DNA of 64,000 bases from JAEKNW01 sp963678375 (GTDB lineage: Bacteria; Cloacimonadota; Cloacimonadia; Cloacimonadales; JAFGVF01), in assembly GCA_963678375.2 (NCBI GenBank), contig OY782831.1:124001-188000 (forward strand), in the 5' to 3' direction. This document shows, one piece after another, positions 17,590 to 25,825 of the stretch (the first letter of the stretch is position 1; each line of letters opens with the position of its first letter). A model generated the notes under the pieces. The model did not search any database and was not told the origin of the DNA. It saw nothing but the letters and a program-made list of their open reading frames with translations. The translations under genes were made by a program, and so were the position numbers.

Positions 17590-20500
17590 TTAATCTGCGT
17601 ATGCTTGAACCTTAAAGAATATCTTGGGAAGCATATTTCCTATACCGTAGAAAATATATTGATTTTCATAAGTAGAATCATAATAATTTGATCCATCAAG
17701 TTCGAATTCAGGAACTTCTGAGACATAGATATCATAGATAACATCATCTATATTATTACCGTTTGTATCTTGAGTAACACTATCCCATGATAGAATCAAA
17801 TCACCATTTTGGAAGGTAATTTGGATATTTTCTGGTCTATTAGGTTTAGCATCACTTGATGTAGTTAACGATAGTTCTTCTGAGAAAGTCATATTACCAG
17901 CAATATCAACTGCAGCAATCTTGAGGTAGTATTGAGAACCTGCTAAAAGGTTTGTAACATCAAAGATGTTCAAGTCACTTCCCAGATTAGCAAGCTGAGG
18001 ATAATCTAACCAAGAGATATAATCATCATTGCTTCCTATTGGAGATTGATTACCATAATAAATTCTATAACCTAAGAAATTAGTATCTGAAGAAGGAGTC
18101 CAACCAATTTGAACAGTTGAAGCAGTAACTAAACCAACTAGAGCTGTTGTAATTTCTTGCGGGAAAATTGAATCAATATTAAGTGACCAATCATCAGAGA
18201 TACCCTGATTACTGGATGAACCGCTATAAGTATAACCATAGCCATTAATATCTTTAGCTCTAAATTCAAAAGCAAGATCTTCACCATCAACAAGATATTC
18301 AGCTTGAACCATGATTTCAAGAACATAATCACCTTCTTCATTCATAAGCTGTTGATTATCTCTTGGAAGTCTCAAGTTTTCAGAAAAAACATTAATCCAT
18401 AACTCATCTAGATCATATATCCCATTTCCATTAGCGTCTATACGGTATTGAACTGTTGAAGAATCAACACCATAAGCATCACTAATTTTACATGATAAAT
18501 CAACTTGTCTGTTATTAAAGAAATAATCTACTTGTTCTTGATTAGGAAGAATATCATAGATTATAGGTTCTACTTCAGGTATAACATTAGTGACGGTGTT
18601 AGATAATTCTGATTTATTTCCGGCTTTATCAACAACTACCATGCTGAACCAATACCTTTGGTCTGCATCTAAATCTGGAATTAGAACAGAGTTAGTTGAA
18701 GAAATACCCAGACTAGGGTCACTTTCAAGAGAATATAAATTATCTTCAATATCTAGCTCTGGATTAGTAGAAAAATAGATTTGGTAAGCCATAAAATCAA
18801 CTTCAGAATATGCTTGCCACTGGAGGGTAACTGAAGTATCAGTCACCTGACTCGTTATCAGTGACTCCAGTCGATTAGGGCTTTGAGTGTCAATATTGAA
18901 GATAAAGTCATCTTCTATACCTTCTTGAGCAAGAGAACCTGAGTAATTATAAAGAAAATTTTGATCATCGCTACATCTTACTTCTACCTTATAAGTAAGT
19001 CCATCACTCACACTTTCCAAAGGTATATCTATTTCGATTTGAGGACTATTCTGATAATTATCTAGAGAAATCCAATCTTCATCTTGGTCATATATACCAT
19101 TATTATTCTCATCAAATCTATAGCCAATTGTTGAGGCATCAATCATCAAATCATCAGTAATCATTAAAGAAATAATCGGATCGCTATTAGCAAACCAGTA
19201 GTCTTCTTCTGTAATAAAAGTTATTACTGGAGCTTGACTTGGTGTAGCTGAAATTATCTCAGACCATTCAGAGACATTACCAGAAACATCTGAAGACCTA
19301 ATAGCAAAATAATATGATTGGTTAGTATTAAGGTTTATGATACTAGTTGATGATGTTTCTTGAGAATACATCAAATTATCGTTGCTTCCATTCCAAAGAA
19401 ATATTTGGTCATTCAAATCAGGTGTATTCATAATAGAGATTTCATACTGGTTAAAGAAATTATTTTCAATAGGACTCCATTGCAAGCTAACTTGATTACT
19501 AGTTACATTAACCAGTTCTAGGTTTGAGACAGAAGCTGGTGGGAGATAATTTCCTACAATACCTGATAATTGAAGATTATCTATTTTCCAGTAGTTAGAA
19601 GCAAGAGTATTTGAGGTATATTGCCATCTAAATTTTACATTAGAGTTATTATCAACTTGTGGTAAAGACACCCTATATCTGCCAGTAACTGAGTTGGTGA
19701 AGCTTTCAATATTATAATAAGTAAAGCCATTCAAACTATATTGCAGAACAGCAGTAACACCTACAGGAACATCGATTTCTTGATCAAAAGCAAGCTCAAC
19801 TTCATAAATACCTGACAAATCGAATGTCTGAGAGTTTAATCTTTGGATTCTTGATATACGAGGATTTAAAACTCTCATAGAATAGTCATCTGTAAAATAA
19901 TTTACTGCTTGCCAAGAGCCACCAGTTTGGTTCCAACCACTTGGAAGAGATCCATTGTGATCAAAATCCTCAGTATAAAGAAAGCCTGCTTGGACTCTGA
20001 TTACCAATACTTGGGCAACTGATTCATTGAAGTCATCACTTGCTGTTACAGTAACTCTTTCTACTCCGACCCATCCTTGATTAGGACTAATGATGAAAGA
20101 ATCATCCTGGTGTGATATAGCTATATAATTATTTCCACTGAAAGAATAAGTTAAATCAGAATCCACATCAGTGAAATAATTACTAATGCTCTCAAGAATC
20201 TTACTTTCATTCATCAAGACTTGAATTTCAGAAAAAGATTCACTTATCTGAGGTTGGTCATTTATAGAATTAACTATTACATCCAAATCTGTTGAGATAG
20301 TGGAATTCATACTTGTTTGTTCTGATAATATTTGACCATCTAAATCAGTAACTTCTTCTTCCCTAACTTGTAGAATTATGCTTTCAGAGCCAAACCAGTC
20401 AAGGTTAGGATTTAAACTTAAAATCCCATTATTAACTTGATAATCTATGTTCTGATTATCTAGAATGGAATAAGAAAGAACATTATCTATATCAGAAAAA

Positions 20501-21654
20501 TACTCTGCCAAATCTATAGAATATCCTTGATAATCTTCATCTATTTCAATCAAAGGTAGATCTTGTAACTGGATTGTTTCATCATTTATGTTTTGAACTT
20601 GAACACTTATTTCTTGACTAACCTCAAAGCCATAGGTATCTGAAATTATCAAATTAACATTTTGCACACCAAACCAATTAGATTGGGGTGTGAAAGAAAT
20701 AAGACCATTCTCATAAGTAAGAAAAATCTTATCTTCTTCAGCTAATGATACAAATAAACTATCACCTTGATTCAAATCTCCATCAGAAACATAATCAAGT
20801 AAAGTATAAGCTTCATATATTTGATCTTCATTAAGAATTATATTTTCAAATGCTAAATCTATTTGTGGAGCTTGAGGAGTATTTTCAATCTGCAAAGTCC
20901 ATACTAAAGAAGAAGATAGATTATCTTCATTAGTAGCTGACAAGTTCATAATATAAGTCCCAGCTGAATAATAATCAGTTAGCCAACTAAAGTTAGCTAG
21001 TCCATCTCCATTATCTTGAAAATTAGCTCCTAGGGGGAGATTGTCTAATTCTATAGCTAACTCTCTATCTAAAGGATCTAAAACTTGAATATCAATATTT
21101 AGATCATCACTTTCCACAAAAAGAGTATCTGTAATAGCTAGTATTTGTGGATTCGGAGTACCTAGATACACTCTACCATCATTGAAACTTGCAGATGGCT
21201 GTCCTTCATTTAAAGCTCCTGCAGCAAAACTAATATCTGTCAATTCATCTTCTTCCCCATTAGCGATAAGTGATAATTTTAAAATTGTTCCATTATCTGA
21301 GAATGAAGAAAGACCATAGTGAGAAATTCTTATTTCATTATTTACTATATTCCAAATCGGACTATTCCAATCTTCGGTTAACTGACCTTTTGTAACATCA
21401 ATGATGCTTATTACTTGAGGGTCAAAGGATAATCTAAAATATGCAGAATAGACTTCCTGAGTAGACAAGCCTGTCACATCAATGTCCACAGTGAGAGTAT
21501 CTGTAAGATTCATTGCAACTTTCGGAAGGGAAAGTTCTATAATAGAATCTAATGATTGCATCTCAAATTTATTCTGACTTTGTAATGCTTGATTCAGATT
21601 AGCCCAGAGTAAGATTAACAGAATCAGTGGAATTACTGATTGTTTCTTGGTCAT
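17590..21654 (-). CDS. Large exported multidomain protein with cohesin-like, Ig-like and fibronectin-like modules
   Basis: 1354 residues with a signal peptide (SVIPLILLILLWANLNQALQ). Order of modules: a cohesin-like domain (~30-165, FRLSFDPQVISIIDVTKGQL); several cadherin/Ig-like repeats, each with NWFG or DWFG followed by a strand (~170-620); a jelly-roll adhesion or carbohydrate-binding domain starting at YTEDFDHNGSLPSGWNQTG (~640-790); then fibronectin-like units and two copies of a unit with a DxNxNGIYDxDExW calcium-like loop. The end repeats the fibronectin-like module of the neighbouring protease. I chose the second ATG (21654), five bases after AGGAG, over 21657, which is too close. 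Function is probably surface adhesion or assembly; no catalytic domain is visible. Confidence 0.75.
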   Translation of the reverse strand: MTKKQSVIPLILLILLWANLNQALQSQNKFEMQSLDSIIELSLPKVAMNLTDTLTVDIDVTGLSTQEVYSAYFRLSFDPQVISIIDVTKGQLTEDWNSPIWNIVNNEIRISHYGLSSFSDNGTILKLSLIANGEEDELTDISFAAGALNEGQPSASFNDGRVYLGTPNPQILAITDTLFVESDDLNIDIQVLDPLDRELAIELDNLPLGANFQDNGDGLANFSWLTDYYSAGTYIMNLSATNEDNLSSSLVWTLQIENTPQAPQIDLAFENIILNEDQIYEAYTLLDYVSDGDLNQGDSLFVSLAEEDKIFLTYENGLISFTPQSNWFGVQNVNLIISDTYGFEVSQEISVQVQNINDETIQLQDLPLIEIDEDYQGYSIDLAEYFSDIDNVLSYSILDNQNIDYQVNNGILSLNPNLDWFGSESIILQVREEEVTDLDGQILSEQTSMNSTISTDLDVIVNSINDQPQISESFSEIQVLMNESKILESISNYFTDVDSDLTYSFSGNNYIAISHQDDSFIISPNQGWVGVERVTVTASDDFNESVAQVLVIRVQAGFLYTEDFDHNGSLPSGWNQTGGSWQAVNYFTDDYSMRVLNPRISRIQRLNSQTFDLSGIYEVELAFDQEIDVPVGVTAVLQYSLNGFTYYNIESFTNSVTGRYRVSLPQVDNNSNVKFRWQYTSNTLASNYWKIDNLQLSGIVGNYLPPASVSNLELVNVTSNQVSLQWSPIENNFFNQYEISIMNTPDLNDQIFLWNGSNDNLMYSQETSSTSIINLNTNQSYYFAIRSSDVSGNVSEWSEIISATPSQAPVITFITEEDYWFANSDPIISLMITDDLMIDASTIGYRFDENNNGIYDQDEDWISLDNYQNSPQIEIDIPLESVSDGLTYKVEVRCSDDQNFLYNYSGSLAQEGIEDDFIFNIDTQSPNRLESLITSQVTDTSVTLQWQAYSEVDFMAYQIYFSTNPELDIEDNLYSLESDPSLGISSTNSVLIPDLDADQRYWFSMVVVDKAGNKSELSNTVTNVIPEVEPIIYDILPNQEQVDYFFNNRQVDLSCKISDAYGVDSSTVQYRIDANGNGIYDLDELWINVFSENLRLPRDNQQLMNEEGDYVLEIMVQAEYLVDGEDLAFEFRAKDINGYGYTYSGSSSNQGISDDWSLNIDSIFPQEITTALVGLVTASTVQIGWTPSSDTNFLGYRIYYGNQSPIGSNDDYISWLDYPQLANLGSDLNIFDVTNLLAGSQYYLKIAAVDIAGNMTFSEELSLTTSSDAKPNRPENIQITFQNGDLILSWDSVTQDTNGNNIDDVIYDIYVSEVPEFELDGSNYYDSTYENQYIFYGIGNMLPKIFFKVQAYAD

Positions 21655-21662
21655 CATAACTC

Positions 21663-24600
21663 CTATTTCATTAAAATCATTTTTACAGTCTTCTCAAAAC
21701 CATCAGCCATTTTGATTCTGGTAAAATAAATTCCACTAGATAGGTTTTCTGCATCCCACGAAATATTGTAAGGTCCAGAAGCAAGCTCATCATTGAGTAA
21801 ACTTGTTACTTTTTGTCCTTTTAAGTTATAAATCTCAACTTTAACTCTTTGTTGTTTGCTATTATAGAAAGATATTGTGGTTGAAGGGTTGAAAGGATTA
21901 GGATAATTTTGATATACTTGAGAGCTAACTTGATCAACATTATTGAAATTTTCAGTTGTTGTAGAGTTGTTTTCATCAACAATAATGCTTTGGACTTGGA
22001 TATCTTCTAAAGAAGCATTGGCTAACTTTCTAAACTTAGCACAAATAGCTTGAGTAGGCTCTTGTAATTCTACAGAGTAGGAAGCTGTTCTTAGAAGACC
22101 TGATTCAGAATTTGCAAAAGAAGTTAAACCATTTTGAGTATTTGGTGAAATAAATTCTACGAACTCTATATTTTGTTCATTAAAGTTAATCTGAGAAGCC
22201 AAGGAATAGAAATCTTGAGAAATACCCATATTAACATAGATATAATCTTCATCTTCTGTTAATTCATAAGCAACACATTCTGAGAAAGAAGTATTTCTTT
22301 CATTGTCCCAGTTTCCAGAAACATCCCCAATAGCAATTCCAGTGAAAGTTCTTGGTGTAAAGGCTGGTGAGAGTAAGAAATCGTGGCTTTCAGGAGTAAA
22401 TCTCATAATTCCAGCTGGTAATTCTGTTATCATTCCCACGCTGTAACGAGCAATTTGTGCAGCATCGTAAATGTCTACATCGCCATCACCATCTACATTA
22501 CCAGCAACAATTTGATTCCCATCAAAATTGATTAAACCTAGTGCATAGCGTGCTACCATGGAAGCATCTAATGGACTCACCAACATTTCTGGTAAGTTCC
22601 CAGTAAATTCTGCAGTCATAGTATAGTCACCATAGAAAAAATCTTCAAATAAAAATTCACCTAAATCATTTGTTGTATTCTCACCTTGAGAAAAACCAAC
22701 AGTCGAAATATTAACATCAGATATTGGTCCATTATTGCTATAATAGTTTGTCCAGCCTGTAATATCATAAAGGTTTCTCAAAGTAAAAACACCAGCATCA
22801 ATAGTTGGTTCAGGAGAACCATTATTATACTGGAAATTATTGATTGTTATGTTTGTAGTCTCAAGATCATCACTAGTTTCATTTACTAGGAATTTGATCA
22901 TAAATAAATTTCCAGAACCATTGAGATTATCTACACTGAAACCATTTACAGCTACTTCTCCCATTATTTGTCCATTAGTATTTACTGTCCAACTTTCAGT
23001 TAAGCAATCACTTGTAATTGTTTCAAGATAAGTAAGAAGTGATGGTGTGAAGCCAATGGTAATTTGGAAAGAATTTAAGTCAAAGTTTTCATAAGCATTT
23101 AAAGCCTCTACTGCAAGAGTAAGTGTATCTCCAGCAGCTGCATAATAATCATCTATCACTACTTTTAACTCTCCAACCATAACTTGACCAGGAGCAAAAG
23201 ATGTAACAGGGTTATTTATCCCATCATCTATTATAGCATAAATATAGTATTTCCCATAAGGAGTATCAGTAAAATCCCATTCATAAGAGAAATCACTATC
23301 TTCAAGTAGATTATCCACAATAAGTGTTCCATTTTCATCATTTTCACTATTATAGTAAAGACTGATAAGGGCGTCATTATCATAATCTGAAGCTATCCAT
23401 TCAATCAAAGTTGATGTAGGATTTATTTCTAAGCTTGCTGGACTAGTTAAAGTAATACTTGCTGGTGTATTTACTAAGTCACAACCTGCTTCTTCAATTC
23501 TTGCTACCATTGCCCCTTCATAATTAGCAGTAGAAGAAACATCTTGGGTAACAAGACTATCAACACCAGTAACTTGTCCCCACCAGTTGTTTTGCAAAAT
23601 TGCTGTTGTTCCACTCAAATTTACAACTGAAACAAAATACTCAAATCTGTATTGAATATTATCTATCCAAGCTCTTGCACCTGGACAGTTCTGAGTATAA
23701 TACATGTCTAATTCTAAATCTGTTCTCTTTGAGATTAATTCATTGATTTCACCTGTAACAGTCTGGGTGCTCATATCATAATAGGTATAATATGATGAAA
23801 AGTAATAAGAGAACTCATCTGTTAAATAATTAATATTATTAGCTGTAATTCTTGTATAATTTCTGTAGTATCTATATGAACTTGAGCTTGTGGAGCAATA
23901 GTAGTTATCACCATCTTTCTTGTAAGTTATTCTTTCAAGATACATTGGAGCATTTGAAGGGTTTATTTTATTATATAAATCTTGTGGGAAAGTTGTAGAA
24001 CCGGATGTAGTTTTCCATTCATTTTCATCCTCAGTATCATAAGAGAAGCTACCAGCTTCATAACCATTATTTGTTATATTAGAATAAGTTATTGATGGTT
24101 CTGCCTGATAAATAGAAATTCCACCATAACGATTATTTTCTATATTACAATAAGAAAATTCTGCTGGAACAGTGGAAATACTAATTCCAAATTTATTGTT
24201 TGAAATTGTTGTGTTCACGAAAGTAGGGATTCCTGTCGAAGAAGAAATATTTACTCCTGCACCATCATTATTATTAATCTGACAGTTATCAAAAGAAGGA
24301 CTCATATTCTCAATGGTAATACCATTCCCAGTATTACTATTAAACTTTGAATCTGTGAAAGTTACACTATCTGTGTTATCCAACCATAGACCATGAAATC
24401 CACTTCTTGCAATACTAACTCTTGTTCCAGTTATAGTAACTGGAGATAAGGCTTTCATCCCATAATTTCCAGAGTTGCCAATGGACAAGTCTGTCATATT
24501 AACTGTTCCCGACTCTACCAACAAACCGTTTTCGCTTGTGTTTTCAATTATCACATCAATGAATCTTGTCATATTGATAGTATCTGCAACCCTAATACCA

Positions 24601-25103
24601 TATTGGTCAGAATTGATTATTTTAAGATTATTTACTTGAAGACCAATACCATCTACATAAACAGCTCTGTTTGCATTATAGATTTCAACATGAGTCAAAT
24701 TAGATTGAGATTGACTGCTAGCTGAAGTGAAGTTGATACCAGCCCAATCTTTATGACTTGGTTGGTCTTCAAGTGAAATAAATATTACTTTTTCATCAGC
24801 AGAACCTAAAGCAATCATTCTTCCTAAAACATTGATATCTATATCACCAATACCATCAGCATCTTGGTCGATTTTAGGGATAGTAATTGTTACTCCTGAA
24901 GCTATAGTAAGAGTGACATTTTCATCAATCCATAAATCGCCAGTAACCGTTAAATCTTCATTCCAAGTGGTATTGCTCGTAATGTGTCCATTAATGGCAC
25001 AAAGTGCAAGTAAAGTATTCAAAATTATACCTATCAATAATACTCTTTTTTTCAAAAGCATCTTAGAAAAGTTAAAAATAAATGATTTTTGTTCAAATCT
25101 CAT
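21663..25103 (-). CDS. Exported beta-helix protein with cohesin-like, dockerin-like and type IX sorting domains
   Basis: 1146 residues. After a signal peptide (LLIGIILNTLLALCA) come right-handed parallel beta-helix repeats (~60-350; NNDGAGVNISSSTG, NNRYGGISIYQ), an insert, a cohesin-like domain (~680-810), a carboxypeptidase-regulatory-like fold, and a dockerin-like pair ending ALGLINFDG and GNVDGDGDVDIYDAAQIARY, with Asp/Asn loops typical of calcium-binding F-hands. The C-terminus is a Por/type IX sorting domain (NYPNPFNPSTTISF ... LSSGIYFTRI ... MILMK). The start at 25103 is set by GGGAGAG four bases upstream. The stop overlaps the ribosome binding site of the 1354-aa protein gene. It is probably anchored or released at the cell surface by type IX secretion. 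Confidence 0.82.
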   Translation of the reverse strand: MRFEQKSFIFNFSKMLLKKRVLLIGIILNTLLALCAINGHITSNTTWNEDLTVTGDLWIDENVTLTIASGVTITIPKIDQDADGIGDIDINVLGRMIALGSADEKVIFISLEDQPSHKDWAGINFTSASSQSQSNLTHVEIYNANRAVYVDGIGLQVNNLKIINSDQYGIRVADTINMTRFIDVIIENTSENGLLVESGTVNMTDLSIGNSGNYGMKALSPVTITGTRVSIARSGFHGLWLDNTDSVTFTDSKFNSNTGNGITIENMSPSFDNCQINNNDGAGVNISSSTGIPTFVNTTISNNKFGISISTVPAEFSYCNIENNRYGGISIYQAEPSITYSNITNNGYEAGSFSYDTEDENEWKTTSGSTTFPQDLYNKINPSNAPMYLERITYKKDGDNYYCSTSSSSYRYYRNYTRITANNINYLTDEFSYYFSSYYTYYDMSTQTVTGEINELISKRTDLELDMYYTQNCPGARAWIDNIQYRFEYFVSVVNLSGTTAILQNNWWGQVTGVDSLVTQDVSSTANYEGAMVARIEEAGCDLVNTPASITLTSPASLEINPTSTLIEWIASDYDNDALISLYYNSENDENGTLIVDNLLEDSDFSYEWDFTDTPYGKYYIYAIIDDGINNPVTSFAPGQVMVGELKVVIDDYYAAAGDTLTLAVEALNAYENFDLNSFQITIGFTPSLLTYLETITSDCLTESWTVNTNGQIMGEVAVNGFSVDNLNGSGNLFMIKFLVNETSDDLETTNITINNFQYNNGSPEPTIDAGVFTLRNLYDITGWTNYYSNNGPISDVNISTVGFSQGENTTNDLGEFLFEDFFYGDYTMTAEFTGNLPEMLVSPLDASMVARYALGLINFDGNQIVAGNVDGDGDVDIYDAAQIARYSVGMITELPAGIMRFTPESHDFLLSPAFTPRTFTGIAIGDVSGNWDNERNTSFSECVAYELTEDEDYIYVNMGISQDFYSLASQINFNEQNIEFVEFISPNTQNGLTSFANSESGLLRTASYSVELQEPTQAICAKFRKLANASLEDIQVQSIIVDENNSTTTENFNNVDQVSSQVYQNYPNPFNPSTTISFYNSKQQRVKVEIYNLKGQKVTSLLNDELASGPYNISWDAENLSSGIYFTRIKMADGFEKTVKMILMK

Positions 25104-25331
25104 AGTTCTCTCCCAATTTTTTAATTTTCTTAATGTCCAATCAAATAATTTTATTTGATAAGTGTCAAGTATTTTTATATGAAAATATTTATAAGATAGT
25201 TTTTTTAAATGTTATCTATACATACATTTATGAATTTAAAGTATCTCAGTTCAAGAAATTGTTAGATTATAAATAAAGCCATTTTTTGATTACAGATGAT
25301 TTAGCTTTAGATATTAATAATCCCTTTCATT

Positions 25332-25373
25332 TCTATAACTGGGAGTGTGGATGACCACATCCGCATCTTTTTT
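25332..25373 (+). repeat. Hairpin-family copy 1 with U-run (orphan terminator-like)
   Basis: TGTGGATG (25346-25353) pairs with CATCCGCA (25358-25365), followed by TCTTTTTT, which is a plus-strand intrinsic terminator shape, yet no plus-strand gene precedes it. The reverse complement of 25332-25364 aligns without gaps with 32441-32473 (24 of 33 identical, including a shared TCCCAGTTAT), with paired changes in the stem. It could be the 3' end of an unseen small RNA or a mobile hairpin. Confidence 0.55.
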
Positions 25374-25467
25374 GTTATTTCTCTAAGATCCACGAGAGAA
25401 AATAATTATACTAGGAACAAACAGCATCCTATTTACCCAAGGAAGAGTAATGTTGTTCCAAATATGT

Positions 25468-25531
25468 TAAGCTCATTGTTACTATCTCCATAAATTTCCA
25501 ATATTTTATGGAGATAGTGACAATCAAGGAG
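25468..25531. repeat. Dispersed palindrome, copy B
   Basis: The inner 19-nt arms, 25475-25493 and 25506-25524, match at 18 of 19 positions (the exception is a G.U wobble in RNA) around a 12-nt loop. The right arm continues into CAAGGAG. This is the best-paired of the four copies. The spacer between divergent genes puts it ~370 bp left of the beta-helix start and ~300 bp upstream of hsdR. Confidence 0.8.
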
Positions 25532-25825
25532 TAAGGTAAAATAATCTCTAGTGTAACATAATGATAAAAAATTACCTTTACACGTTTTTTTTCACGAACA
25601 CTTTATTTGACTCTTAGAGAGTCTTTAATGTCTTTCAAATTTACTAATTTTGTATTAATCATAAACTATTTTATTACTATGCAAATGTATTGCTCAAATA
25701 GAGTTACGTTAGGAACTAGAGAATTTTAAAAAAAAAGCTTGCCTGATATTTACGATTAATTTTATTTAATTATAAATTGTCTGAGAACGTCTTACATATT
25801 AAGTTATTGAAAATTAGGAAATAAT

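Larger units (their letters stand above)
25104..25825. other. Long divergent spacer left of the restriction island
   Basis: 722 bp of very AT-rich DNA between the divergent beta-helix gene and hsdR. It holds one copy of the GC-richer hairpin family (25332-25364) with a U-run on its plus-strand side, one copy of the dispersed palindrome (25468-25531) and a small GACTCT/GAGAGTC inverted repeat near 25609-25623. I see no supported gene. Confidence 0.6.

Noticed and set aside
17590..25103. Cellulosome
   Set aside because: Cohesin- and dockerin-like modules are present but there is no glycoside hydrolase or carbohydrate-binding scaffold typical of cellulosomes in the window.
24832..25158. Plus-strand open frame of 108 codons over the start of the beta-helix gene
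   Set aside because: It is antisense to a signal peptide and repeats with clear domains and has no ribosome binding site; antisense openness reflects codon usage.
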